Positions 55,909-64,000 of a stretch of DNA of 64,000 nucleotides are shown piece after piece. The number at the start of each line of letters is the position of its first letter. The stretch's first letter is position 1. Under the pieces are notes generated by a model, which had not been told where the DNA came from, made no database searches, and worked only from the letters and a program-made list of their open reading frames with translations. A program made the position numbers and the translations under genes. This DNA comes from Clostridia bacterium (GTDB lineage Bacteria; Bacillota; Clostridia; Christensenellales; Christensenellaceae), in NCBI GenBank assembly GCA_017439085.1, contig JAFRTU010000015.1, forward strand, positions 62,001 to 126,000, written 5' to 3'.

Positions 55909-56406
55909 ATGTTAAAGAGTTATAAGGAGGTCGCAAATGCCTTTGAGAATGCACATCTTTTCAGATGCGTATACTCCAGAGAGCGCCTTCAGGGAAAGGG
56001 TATATATGATAAACAGTACCCGATACTCAACTTTATCTACAACAATTCCGGATGCACCCAGATCGAGATAGCCAAGGCTTTGTTCATAAGCCCTGCTTCC
56101 GTCGCCATCTCTACCAGAAGGCTCATGAAGGGAGGACTCATCACAAAGAGGATCCACGAAAACAGCCTGAGGACCAACAGGGTTTTCCTGACGGAAAAGG
56201 GAGAATCCGTTGTCAAGGAATGCAGAATATGCATGCAGGAGACGGACAATCAGATGTTCAAGGATTTCACTGACGATGAGATAGAGACTCTCAAGGGCTA
56301 TCTTACGAGGATGGTGTCCAACCTGGCAGGAAAAGAAGACGGCAATCTGAATGCTCTTTCAAGAGCAGCCTTCAAGAACAGGATGAGAAGCGAAGAAAGG
56401 GGCTGA
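55909..56406 (+). CDS. MarR-family transcriptional regulator
   Basis: 165 aa winged helix-turn-helix repressor: CTQIEIAKALFISPASVAISTRRLMKGGLI is the DNA-binding region (about residues 45-78; the quoted part spans recognition helix and turn), followed by the wing (RTNRVFLTEKG). AGAAGGAGGG precedes the ATG. It leads the operon for the two ABC exporter genes and probably represses its own promoter, releasing it when an exported compound binds. Confidence 0.9.
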   Translation: MLKSYKEVANAFENAHLFRCVYSRERLQGKGIYDKQYPILNFIYNNSGCTQIEIAKALFISPASVAISTRRLMKGGLITKRIHENSLRTNRVFLTEKGESVVKECRICMQETDNQMFKDFTDDEIETLKGYLTRMVSNLAGKEDGNLNALSRAAFKNRMRSEERG

Positions 56407-56412
56407 GACGAT

Positions 56413-58143
56413 TTGATTAAGAGATTGTGGAATCTTCTAGGCAAGAATAAGAAACTGCTTGTCATAGCCACTATCCTGGTCATATTGGAGATCATATTCG
56501 ACCTTCTGATCCCTGTCTTCATGAGTGACATCATTGATGAGGGAATAAAGGGGAACAAGGGAGTCAGCTACGTACTTAATCTCGGCATACGCATGGTACT
56601 TCTTGCGACCATAGCAATGATATGCGGGTGTGTTTCAGGTATCCTGTCATCCAAGGCAAGCTCTCAGCTCAGCAGAGCCATGAGAGATGAGATGTTCCAT
56701 AAAATCCAGGATTATTCTTTTGCCAATATAGACAAATTCAGCACACCTTCACTTCTTACCAGACTTACGAGAGACTGCTTTGAAGTGAGGATGGCTTTCA
56801 TTCAGGCTTCCAGGATCTTCATAAGAGGTCCTGTAATGCTCATCCTTACCATGTTCCTGGCCATAAGGATGAGCCCTTCACTTACGATAGTACTTCTGTG
56901 TGCTATCCCCGTGCTCGCTATAGTGTTTACTCTCGTATTCAAGAATGCACACCCGATCTTCATCGTCATGATGGAGAAATTCGATGTCCTTAACGCCAAC
57001 ATACAGGAAGACCTTATAGGCATAAGGGTAGTAAAGACTTTTGTTAGGGATGAGTATGAGATCGAGAGATTCAACAGGTCTGCCACCGATGTCAGGGATA
57101 CCCAGGCAAGAGCCGAGAGAGTACTTTCTTTCAACAGGCTTGGCATGGAACTTACGATCTATTCCTGCATGATCGCTGTTGCCTGGTTCGGCGGAAGGCT
57201 CATGATAACGGAGGAACTCACAACAGGAGAATTCACCAGGTTCATGAGCTACATCAACCAGATCATGATGCAGCTTTTGATGCTCAATATGGCGATAGTA
57301 CAGCTTGTCGTATCTCAGACATCCTCAGAGAGGATATTCGAGGTCATCGATGAAAAGATCGATATCACTGACGAAAATGCCGATCCTGACAACAAGGTCC
57401 TGGACGGATCCATCGATTTTGATCACGTGGATTTCAGCTATGTGAAGGACAGTGACAACCTTACTCTTGAAGACATAGATCTTCATATAGCATCAGGTGA
57501 AGTCGTGGGAATAATAGGAAGTACGGGAGTCGGAAAATCCGCACTCGTTCAGCTTATCCCGAGACTTTATGACGTAAAGGAAGGATCTGTTAAAGTCGGT
57601 GGAATAGACGTCAGGGACTATAAGATCTGGGAACTCAGAGAGAGCGTCGCCATGGTGCTCCAGAAAAACGTCCTCTTTGCAGGGACGATTATGGAGAACC
57701 TCAGATGGGGCAATGAAGATGCGACCGATGAGGAGGTCTATGAGGCATGCAGAGCTGCATCCGCCCATGACTTCATCCTGAGCTTCCCGGACGGATATGA
57801 CACCTTCCTCGGACAGGGCGGTGTAAACCTCTCAGGAGGACAGAAGCAGAGAGTCTGCATAGCAAGGGCCCTGCTCAAGAAACCGAAGATAATGATTTTG
57901 GACGACAGCACATCCGCTGTCGATACAGCTACAGATGCTCATATAAGGAAGGCCTTAAAAGAGACCCTTTCCGGTATGACCACGATAATAATAGCCCAGA
58001 GGATCGCTTCCGTCATGGAGGCTGACAAGATCATAGTCATGGAGAACGGGCGTATCCTTGACATGGGTAATCATGCTGAGCTCATGGAAACAAGCTCCAT
58101 CTACAGGGAACTTTATGAATCACAGCAGAAAGGAGTTGAATGA
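56413..58143 (+). CDS. Heterodimeric ABC exporter, subunit with degenerate ATP site
   Basis: 576 aa, one membrane domain (six helices, about 1-300) and one ATPase domain: Walker A GSTGVGKSAL (about 369), signature LSGGQKQR (about 474), Walker B IMILDDSTSAVD. The catalytic Glu after Walker B is Asp here, as in the degenerate-site subunit of BmrCD/LmrCD/EfrAB-type multidrug exporters, while the LSGGQ is canonical. The start is TTG 56413 behind AAAGGGG. It is cotranscribed with the MarR gene and its partner. Confidence 0.9.
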   Translation: MIKRLWNLLGKNKKLLVIATILVILEIIFDLLIPVFMSDIIDEGIKGNKGVSYVLNLGIRMVLLATIAMICGCVSGILSSKASSQLSRAMRDEMFHKIQDYSFANIDKFSTPSLLTRLTRDCFEVRMAFIQASRIFIRGPVMLILTMFLAIRMSPSLTIVLLCAIPVLAIVFTLVFKNAHPIFIVMMEKFDVLNANIQEDLIGIRVVKTFVRDEYEIERFNRSATDVRDTQARAERVLSFNRLGMELTIYSCMIAVAWFGGRLMITEELTTGEFTRFMSYINQIMMQLLMLNMAIVQLVVSQTSSERIFEVIDEKIDITDENADPDNKVLDGSIDFDHVDFSYVKDSDNLTLEDIDLHIASGEVVGIIGSTGVGKSALVQLIPRLYDVKEGSVKVGGIDVRDYKIWELRESVAMVLQKNVLFAGTIMENLRWGNEDATDEEVYEACRAASAHDFILSFPDGYDTFLGQGGVNLSGGQKQRVCIARALLKKPKIMILDDSTSAVDTATDAHIRKALKETLSGMTTIIIAQRIASVMEADKIIVMENGRILDMGNHAELMETSSIYRELYESQQKGVE

Positions 58144-58144
58144 T

Positions 58145-60040
58145 ATGGCAGAAGAACGTAGGAAATATGTTCAGCGCAGGACTCCTAAGCCCAAGAATCT
58201 TAAAGGGACCATAAAGAGAGTCATGAGCTACGTACTCTCATTCAGGCTCCAGATAGTGCTGGTAGTATTCCTGATACTCTTGAGTGTCGTGGCTTCCGTT
58301 GCATCAGCTTACTTCCTGAAGCCTCTCATCAACGATTACATAACTCCGCTGATAGGGGTCAAGGATCCGGATTACTCGGGACTTCTGGGACAGATAGGCC
58401 TTATGGCTGCAATCTATATAATCGGAGCTTTCTCGAGCTTCATCTATTCCAGGATAATGGTATCGATTTCCACCGGAGTCCTCTGCAAGATCAGGATGGA
58501 TCTGTTTGCCCATCTGCAGAAACTGCCCATCAGGTATTATGATACCAACTCCCACGGAGATATCATGAGCAGGTTCACGAATGATACCGATACACTGAGG
58601 CAGATGATGAGCATGACTCTCCCGCAGCTTATACAGGGGATCGCCTCTATCATATTCACCGCAGTGGTCATGCTGTCACTGAATGTCGAGCTCTCCCTCG
58701 TCGTGTTCGGAATGATGATCATAAGCATGATCGCCATCGTTCTCGTGAGCAAGAGGAGCCAGAGATACTTCAAGGAAGTCCAGCAGGCAATGGGTGACCT
58801 TAACGGCTACGGAGAAGAGATGATAGAAGGACAGAGAGTCATCAAGGTCTTCAACAGGGAAGAGATAATAAAGGAAGGTTTCTCTGAGATCAACGCAAGG
58901 CAGGCCAATGCGGGCTTCCAGTCCCAGGCAGCCACGACCATCATGATGCCTATGATGGCAAACCTCTCATATATCACGTATGCCCTGTGTGCCGTTCTAG
59001 GCGCATCAATGACCATAAACAACAGGCTGGATATAGGTACAATAGCTTCGTTCCTCGAGTATTCAAGGACATTTACAAGACCTATAACCCAGATCTCGAA
59101 CCAGTTCAACTATATCATGAGTGCACTGGCAGGAGCAGAAAGGGTATTCGATCTTCTTGATACTCCTGAGGAAGTGGATGAAGGAAACGTTACACTCGTT
59201 AATGCCAATATAGATGAAGAGGGCAACATCACTGAGGCTTCCAAGAGGACCGGAAAGTGGGCATGGAAGATACCGAACAAGGACGGTTCTTTCGAGTACA
59301 GGGAATTAAAGGGAGACGTCAGATTCGAACACGTGACCTTCGGTTACGAGGAGAAGAAGATAGTACTCAACGACATAAGCCTGTATGCAGAGCCCGGACA
59401 GAAGATAGCTTTCGTCGGATCCACCGGTGCAGGAAAGACTACTATCACAAACCTTATAAACAGGTTCTATGACGTTCCGGACGGCAAGATCCGTTATGAC
59501 GGCATCAACATCAACAGGATCAAGAAGAATGACCTCAGAAGGTCTCTCGGAATGGTGCTTCAGGATACGAACCTGTTCACCGGAACTGTAATGGACAACA
59601 TCAGGTTCGGAAATCTTGAGGCGACCGATGAAGAGTGCATAAAGGCTGCAAAGCTTGCAAATGCGGATTCGTTCATAAGGAAGCTCCCGCACGGATATGA
59701 CACGATGCTCGAAGGAAATGGCTCCAATCTTTCTCAGGGACAGAGACAGCTCCTTTCAATAGCAAGAGCTGCAGTCGCTGATCCGCCGGTCCTGATCCTC
59801 GACGAGGCAACGAGCTCGATAGACACGAGGACTGAGCATCTGATAGAGCAGGGAATGGATGGACTGATGCATGGAAGGACGGTGTTCGTTATAGCACACA
59901 GGCTTTCAACGGTCAGGAACTCAAATGCTATCATGGTGCTGGAACATGGTGTGATTATCGAAAGAGGAACTCATGAATCTTTGATCGAGGAGCACGGCAA
60001 ATACTATCAGCTGTACACCGGAGCACTGGAACTCGAATAA
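58145..60040 (+). CDS. Heterodimeric ABC exporter, catalytic subunit
   Basis: 631 aa; membrane domain (about 30-340), a linker of some 40 residues inserted before the ATPase domain (about 360-400), then Walker A GSTGAGKTTITN (about 425), signature LSQGQRQ (about 529) and Walker B VLILDEATSSID with the catalytic Glu. With the preceding subunit this gives one consensus ATP site (this Walker B and the partner's LSGGQ) and one degenerate site. AAAGGAG precedes ATG 58145; the longer frame upstream overlaps the first subunit. Likely substrate: drugs, peptides or lipids. Confidence 0.9.
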   Translation: MAEERRKYVQRRTPKPKNLKGTIKRVMSYVLSFRLQIVLVVFLILLSVVASVASAYFLKPLINDYITPLIGVKDPDYSGLLGQIGLMAAIYIIGAFSSFIYSRIMVSISTGVLCKIRMDLFAHLQKLPIRYYDTNSHGDIMSRFTNDTDTLRQMMSMTLPQLIQGIASIIFTAVVMLSLNVELSLVVFGMMIISMIAIVLVSKRSQRYFKEVQQAMGDLNGYGEEMIEGQRVIKVFNREEIIKEGFSEINARQANAGFQSQAATTIMMPMMANLSYITYALCAVLGASMTINNRLDIGTIASFLEYSRTFTRPITQISNQFNYIMSALAGAERVFDLLDTPEEVDEGNVTLVNANIDEEGNITEASKRTGKWAWKIPNKDGSFEYRELKGDVRFEHVTFGYEEKKIVLNDISLYAEPGQKIAFVGSTGAGKTTITNLINRFYDVPDGKIRYDGININRIKKNDLRRSLGMVLQDTNLFTGTVMDNIRFGNLEATDEECIKAAKLANADSFIRKLPHGYDTMLEGNGSNLSQGQRQLLSIARAAVADPPVLILDEATSSIDTRTEHLIEQGMDGLMHGRTVFVIAHRLSTVRNSNAIMVLEHGVIIERGTHESLIEEHGKYYQLYTGALELE

Positions 60041-60051
60041 AACACCTATTC

Positions 60052-60081
60052 AGAGGAGAGCAATATATTGCTCTCCTCTTT
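60052..60081 (+). terminator. Rho-independent terminator, perfect 28-bp palindrome
   Basis: AGAGGAGAGCAATA joined directly to TATTGCTCTCCTCT, followed by TTTA. It closes the ABC operon. Confidence 0.85.
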
Positions 60082-60139
60082 ACTGAATGTGCTTGATAAA
60101 CAAAACTGTGAACAGTTGGAAAACAAGGCTGTTTCTTAT

Positions 60140-60167
60140 TTGAACATGATCTGAATTAGGATATAAT
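60140..60167 (+). promoter_or_regulatory. Upstream promoter of ftsZ (P1)
   Basis: TTGAAC at 60140-60145, 16 bases, perfect TATAAT at 60162-60167. Confidence 0.65.
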
Positions 60168-60212
60168 CTTACAGGCGAATGAAGATGAATTTCTTGTCCA
60201 ACAAAGCCTGTC

Positions 60213-60228
60213 CCGTTGTTGACAACGG
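60213..60228 (+). promoter_or_regulatory. Palindrome over the -35 box of ftsZ P2
   Basis: CCGTTGT and ACAACGG are perfect complementary arms separated by TG. The right half covers the TTGACA box (60219-60224), the place expected for a repressor. Confidence 0.45.
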
Positions 60229-60247
60229 CATAGGCAAAGTATATTAT
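60219..60247 (+). promoter_or_regulatory. Downstream promoter of ftsZ (P2)
   Basis: Perfect TTGACA at 60219-60224, 17 bases, TATTAT at 60242-60247. A further TATAAT at 60255-60260 has no good -35. Confidence 0.75.
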
Positions 60248-60303
60248 TTATTTGTATAATTTTAACTAGATATAGTGCTGATTGTTCTGAAAGGGGTAAA
60301 AAC

Positions 60304-61485
60304 ATGGCCATTTCTAAGGATAATAAAAAGGGAATAAACTTCACAAAGATCAAAGTCATCGGTGTTGGTGGCGGCGGAAGCAATGCTGTAAACAGAATGG
60401 TGGATTACGGCCTTGAAGGTGCGGAATTCATAGTTGTCAATACAGACGCGCAGGCCCTCAGCCTCAGCAGCACTCCTACTAAGGTCCAGATCGGTGAGAA
60501 GCTCACGAAGGGTCTTGGATCAGGGGGAGATCCTTCAAACGGAGAAAAGGCTGCAGAAGAGAGCAGAGAAGCCATAGAGGCTGCCGTACAGGGTGCTGAT
60601 CTTGTGTTCATCGCTGCTGGTCTCGGAGGAGGCACAGGAACAGGTGCCGCTCCTATTGTTGCCGATATAGCAAAGAATACAGATGCCCTTACAGTGGCTT
60701 TCGTTACGACTCCGTTCTGGTTTGAAGGTACCCCGAGGAGCAAGGCTGCTGAAGAAGGATATAATAAACTGAGAGAAACAGTTGACAGCATAGTCAAGAT
60801 CCCAAATGACAAACTTCTTGAGATCGCAGGAAAGAGTACCCCTTTGAGCGAATCATTCAAGCTTGCAGACGACGCTCTCCGTCAGGGAATCCAGGGACTT
60901 ACCGAGATCATCGTTAAGCCTTCCTACATCAACCTCGACTTCGCAGACGTCAAGAAGATCATGAAGAACAGCGGAACAGCTCACATGGGAATCGCTACTG
61001 CAAAGGGCGACAACAGGGTCACCGATGCAGTCAAGCAGGCTATTATGAGCCCGCTCCTTGATACTTCCATCGACGGAGCAAAGGGAATCATCTTAAACAT
61101 CATAGTTGACCCTGGCGTTTCCATCACAGAGATCGAAGAAGCAACAGCTATCCTCAAGGATGCTGCAAATCCTGATGCTGAGACCATGGTCGGTGTTGAC
61201 ATCGACATGAACCTCGAGGATGAAGTACATGTGACTGTCATCGCTACGGGATTTGAGAGTCAATATGAGACCAACTATTCAAGCGGAGCAGGACATCAGA
61301 CATATAAGGCTCCAAAGAGAGAGGATTCCAAGAGGAAGTCCGACGAGCCGGAACTCGGATTCGGAGGTCAGATGGTCGGAAAGCCTGTCATAGAGAGAAA
61401 AAGGCTTGAATACACAGAGGAGACCGAGCCGGAGCTCCCGACATTCGTAAGGAAATCTCCGAAGAGGATCCAGATGGACGACTGA
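60304..61485 (+). CDS. ftsZ: Cell division protein FtsZ
   Basis: Tubulin-like GTPase forming the division ring. 393 aa: IGVGGGGSNAVNRM, the tubulin signature GGGTGTGAAP (about residue 109), NLDFADVKKIM (T7 loop, about 209), and a linker leading to the C-terminal peptide ELPTFVRKSPKRIQMDD that binds FtsA/SepF-type partners. AAAGGGGT precedes the ATG. It stands alone between terminators, away from ftsA, ftsQ and the mur cluster, with two promoters of its own. Confidence 0.97.
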   Translation: MAISKDNKKGINFTKIKVIGVGGGGSNAVNRMVDYGLEGAEFIVVNTDAQALSLSSTPTKVQIGEKLTKGLGSGGDPSNGEKAAEESREAIEAAVQGADLVFIAAGLGGGTGTGAAPIVADIAKNTDALTVAFVTTPFWFEGTPRSKAAEEGYNKLRETVDSIVKIPNDKLLEIAGKSTPLSESFKLADDALRQGIQGLTEIIVKPSYINLDFADVKKIMKNSGTAHMGIATAKGDNRVTDAVKQAIMSPLLDTSIDGAKGIILNIIVDPGVSITEIEEATAILKDAANPDAETMVGVDIDMNLEDEVHVTVIATGFESQYETNYSSGAGHQTYKAPKREDSKRKSDEPELGFGGQMVGKPVIERKRLEYTEETEPELPTFVRKSPKRIQMDD

Positions 61486-61501
61486 AAATAAATTGTTAAC
61501 A

Positions 61502-61534
61502 AAAGGGCGGCATCAAAGATGCCGCCTTTCTTTT
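61502..61534 (+). terminator. Rho-independent terminator after ftsZ
   Basis: GGCGGCATC pairs with GATGCCGCC around a three-base AAA loop, then TTTCTTTTATTTT. Confidence 0.92.
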
Positions 61535-61545
61535 ATTTTCCTATT

Positions 61546-61554
61546 TGGTAGAAT
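61546..61554 (+). promoter_or_regulatory. Extended -10 promoter immediately before the P-type ATPase
   Basis: TGGTAGAAT; predicted start point about 61561, two bases from ATG 61563, implying a leaderless message. No good -35 was found. Confidence 0.4.
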
Positions 61555-61562
61555 TAGAACTG

Positions 61563-63887
61563 ATGGAAAACGAAGCTAAGGAAAGGGAACTCGGTCTTAC
61601 ATCTCAAGAAGCGGAGGAAAGAGCAAAACAGGGTCTTTCAAACAGGACGTCTCTCAACTCCACGAAGAGTATTCCCGCGATAATCAAAGAAAACGCATTT
61701 ACGATATTCAATGGGCTGAATTTTGTGCTCGGGATAATGATCATCTCCATGGGAGCATATAAGAATGCCCTTTTTCTTGTTACGGTCATCTTTAACCTCA
61801 GTGTCGGGATAATCAACCAGATAAGAGCAAAGAAGATACTGGATGAGCTCTCTATTCTTTCAAAACTCAAGGTCGATACATACAGAGACGGAGTCCTGAA
61901 GAAAGTGGACATTGAGGAGCTCGTCGTAGGAGATGTAATAATTCTCGATGCCGGAAGCCAGATCCCTGCGGACCTTGAGATACTGGAAGGCAGCGTGGAA
62001 GCAGACGAATCCCTCATATCCGGAGAAGCCGACCCCATAATGAAATCTGTCGGAGACACCCTTTATTCCGGGACCGATGTGATCTCGGGGAAATGCACTG
62101 CTGTGATAACCGCAGCAGGAGATAACAGCTTCTCGTCGGGGATAATAAAGGAATCAAAATACGAAAAAGAGAATTCATCGGACATAATGAGAGCTCTAAA
62201 CTGGATCATAAAGACCCTCACTATCTACATATCCGTTATCGGAGTGCTTCTCATACTGAAACAGTATTTCCTGCTTGATCTCACCTGGAAGGAATCCGTG
62301 CTGGCAACTGCTTCTGCAGTAGTGGGAATGATCCCCGAGGGGCTCATATTGCTGACCAACGTTGCACTGGCCCTCGGATCCATGAGACTTGCAAGGAGAA
62401 AAGTCCTGGTTCAGGAGCTATATTCGATAGAGACTCTGGCGAGGGTCGGTGTGCTCTGCCTGGATAAGACAGGCACCATAACGACCGGAAAGCTGAAACT
62501 GAAGGAGATCATCACAATTGACGACAGTTTCAATGAGAAGGACCTTGCGGACATGATCTATTCCGTAGGGGATGATAACTTAACGGCGAGAGCAATAAAG
62601 GACAGATTCAGGACAAGATTCAATGTTCCGGAGGTACAGGACAGAGTCAGGTTCTCTTCGTCCAGAAAATGGAGCGGAGTCTCATTCGGTGGAGAGGGAA
62701 TGTTCGTTATGGGAGCACCGGAAGTGCTTCTTGACAGTATAGATGACAGGATAAAGGCGGTTCAGGCAGAGGGAAAGAGGGTGCTCCTCTTCTCAAGGAC
62801 CGATGATCTTGACGCAAATGATTCCTCTCATGGAAGAATTATGCCTCTGGCATATCTGATATTCGACGAAGAGCTTAGAAAAGATATCAGGGAGACGTTC
62901 GGGCGTTTCCGCGAGAGTAATATTGATGTGAAGATAATCTCGGGGGACAGTGCCGAGACGGTATATTCTCTTGCAAGAGAGGCAGGTGCCAATATCGGGG
63001 AAGGACATGTGAACATAAACGGTCTTTCAGACGAAGAGGTCCTGAAACTTACTGAGGAGAACGATGTGTTCGGGAGAGTCTCCCCTCATCAGAAGAAGCT
63101 GCTCATAAGTTCATTCAAAAAGAATGGTACAAAGGTCTCGATGACAGGGGACGGAGTGAACGACGTTCCCGCATTAAGAGAGTCGGACTGCTCGATATCG
63201 CTGATAAACGGAAGCGACGCTGCAAGAGCCATCTCCGATATCGTGCTCATGGATTCGGATCTGGGTGAGATATACAGCACAATTCTCGAGGGAAACATAG
63301 TCATAAACAATATACAGAGGAGCTCCACTCTCTTCCTTCTGAAGACAGTGTTCTCTTGTGCTCTCTCGTTCCTTTTCCTGTTCATCCCCGGAAGATATCC
63401 TTTCTATCCCATACAGCTGACTCTTATAAGTGCGCTGTTCATAGGATTGCCGTCCTTCATGATGACCTTCTACAGAAAATACGGACAGATAGAAAAAGAC
63501 TTCCTTTTCTCGATATTGTACAAGGCATTGCCTGGCGGAGCATCGATAGCCATATACTGTCTGATAAGCTATTTCACGGGCATGTACTGGGGACTGGATG
63601 AGAATACGCTGTCCACGCTCGTGACATACAGCGTGGCGCTTTCGATGGCATATAACCTGCTCATGACGCTCAGACCACTGGACCTTGGGAGAGCACTGCT
63701 GTTCACGGGAGTCACAGGAGCATATGTGCTTTCTGCCATTCTGTTCAAGGATCTGTTCATGCTGCAGCCTCTTCCGGTTAAGGCATATCTGCTGCTGCTC
63801 GGAGAGGCAGCAGTCCTCCATTTCTTTTACAGGATTATGCAAAAGGTTATAATTATCATAAGAAAAAGGATCTTCAGAAAGGACTAA
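61563..63887 (+). CDS. CtpE-like cation-transporting P-type ATPase
   Basis: 774-aa P-type pump. Actuator motif LISGEADP (about 160), M4 motif GMIPEGLILL, phosphorylation site CLDKTGTI (Asp about 301), and hinge MTGDGVNDVPAL (about 530), with C-terminal membrane helices. The compact N-terminus lacks CxxC metal-binding modules, and the overall pattern resembles the CtpE group (a calcium pump in mycobacteria). The ion is uncertain. No Shine-Dalgarno precedes ATG 61563 or the alternative TTG 61545. Confidence 0.9.
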   Translation: MENEAKERELGLTSQEAEERAKQGLSNRTSLNSTKSIPAIIKENAFTIFNGLNFVLGIMIISMGAYKNALFLVTVIFNLSVGIINQIRAKKILDELSILSKLKVDTYRDGVLKKVDIEELVVGDVIILDAGSQIPADLEILEGSVEADESLISGEADPIMKSVGDTLYSGTDVISGKCTAVITAAGDNSFSSGIIKESKYEKENSSDIMRALNWIIKTLTIYISVIGVLLILKQYFLLDLTWKESVLATASAVVGMIPEGLILLTNVALALGSMRLARRKVLVQELYSIETLARVGVLCLDKTGTITTGKLKLKEIITIDDSFNEKDLADMIYSVGDDNLTARAIKDRFRTRFNVPEVQDRVRFSSSRKWSGVSFGGEGMFVMGAPEVLLDSIDDRIKAVQAEGKRVLLFSRTDDLDANDSSHGRIMPLAYLIFDEELRKDIRETFGRFRESNIDVKIISGDSAETVYSLAREAGANIGEGHVNINGLSDEEVLKLTEENDVFGRVSPHQKKLLISSFKKNGTKVSMTGDGVNDVPALRESDCSISLINGSDAARAISDIVLMDSDLGEIYSTILEGNIVINNIQRSSTLFLLKTVFSCALSFLFLFIPGRYPFYPIQLTLISALFIGLPSFMMTFYRKYGQIEKDFLFSILYKALPGGASIAIYCLISYFTGMYWGLDENTLSTLVTYSVALSMAYNLLMTLRPLDLGRALLFTGVTGAYVLSAILFKDLFMLQPLPVKAYLLLLGEAAVLHFFYRIMQKVIIIIRKRIFRKD

Positions 63888-63892
63888 GGATC

Positions 63893-64000
63893 ATGAAAGT
63901 TCAGTATGCAATGGACGGACTTCTGGATGAATGTCTTGAAAAGGCGGAAAGATACAGGGACAGACTCGATGTGATCGAGATAGGTGAGAAGATAATATAC
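63893..64000 (+). CDS. 3-hexulose-6-phosphate synthase-like protein, 3' truncated by window edge
   Basis: 36 codons are visible from ATG 63893, which follows AAGGAT. VQYAMDGLLDECL and DVIEIGEKIIY fit the first two strands of the orotidine-5'-phosphate decarboxylase superfamily, nearest to 3-hexulose-6-phosphate synthase (HxlA) and related 3-keto-L-gulonate-6-phosphate decarboxylases. The enzyme would interconvert ribulose-5-phosphate + formaldehyde and hexulose-6-phosphate. The rest of the gene is outside. Confidence 0.6.
   Translation, partial: MKVQYAMDGLLDECLEKAERYRDRLDVIEIGEKIIY

Noticed and set aside
60156..60383. 75-codon minus-strand frame over the ftsZ promoter
   Set aside because: It overlaps the promoter and the first codons of ftsZ and has no initiation signals.
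1..64000. Mobile elements, prophage, CRISPR arrays, tRNA or rRNA genes
   Set aside because: No transposase or integrase motifs, no regularly spaced direct repeats, and no tRNA-like cloverleaf found by eye; all gene order is housekeeping.

Overview
The window is a stretch of ordinary bacterial chromosome from a low- to moderate-GC Gram-positive anaerobe of the Clostridia (Bacillota). The evidence is the gene order (secF-recJ-relA-dtd-hemZ-hisS-aspS; ffh-rpsP-khpA-rimM-trmD-rplS; dgt-dnaG-rpoD-trmK; tig-clpP-clpX-lon-engB), the strong AGGAGG-type ribosome binding sites, consensus SigA promoters, RNase Y, PgpH, a class A RNase P RNA, and pyruvate phosphate dikinase paired with malic enzyme. Family level cannot be fixed by eye. 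Arg AGG/AGA and Ile ATA are the everyday codons. I see no insertion sequence, prophage, CRISPR array, tRNA or rRNA. The spore-related pair yqfC-yqfD that often precedes phoH is absent, which hints at a lineage that does not sporulate.

Layout. 1-11.4 kb: end of a divergent SecF, then recJ, the bifunctional (p)ppGpp enzyme relA, dtd, a metallo-beta-lactamase-fold hydrolase, hemZ, hisS, aspS and trxA, closed by a terminator. 11.4-19.5 kb: smc and ftsY, then ylxM-ffh-rpsP-khpA-rimM-trmD (signal recognition particle and ribosome/tRNA maturation), then rplS behind its own promoter and a likely L19 leader. 20-25.5 kb: phoH-pgpH-ybeY-era-recO, tightly overlapping. 25.5-30.3 kb: central metabolism, with a codon-optimised ppdK, a predicted ATC-hydrolase-family protein, and a convergent malic enzyme. 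30.7-39.2 kb: rny, then dgt-dnaG-rpoD-trmK, a zinc-ribbon coiled-coil gene behind an unusual leader, and rnpB. 39.3-48.6 kb: tig-clpP-clpX, lon-engB, a phosphohydrolase, a small membrane protein, plsX and holA. 48.7-55.8 kb: rpsT (minus strand), murI, an unrecognised one-TM protein, then tsaE-tsaB-rimI, an alpha/beta hydrolase, a membrane-anchored MurF-type ligase and ddl. 55.9-60.1 kb: a MarR regulator with a heterodimeric ABC exporter. 60.2-64 kb: stand-alone ftsZ with tandem promoters, a CtpE-like P-type ATPase, and the start of a 3-hexulose-6-phosphate-synthase-like gene.

Functional picture. The window couples growth control (RelA, PgpH, RNase Y, SigA, Lon/Clp) to translation, secretion, DNA replication and repair, and wall synthesis (MurI, MurF-type, Ddl, FtsZ). 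I did not find a new multi-gene system. The items most worth a second look are regulatory or structural: the promoter-plus-hairpin leader at 37.95-38.05 kb, the long Lys/Glu repeat extension of SigA, the palindrome over the ftsZ -35 box, the 11-bp inverted repeat ahead of rny, and genes whose promoter sits almost on the start codon.
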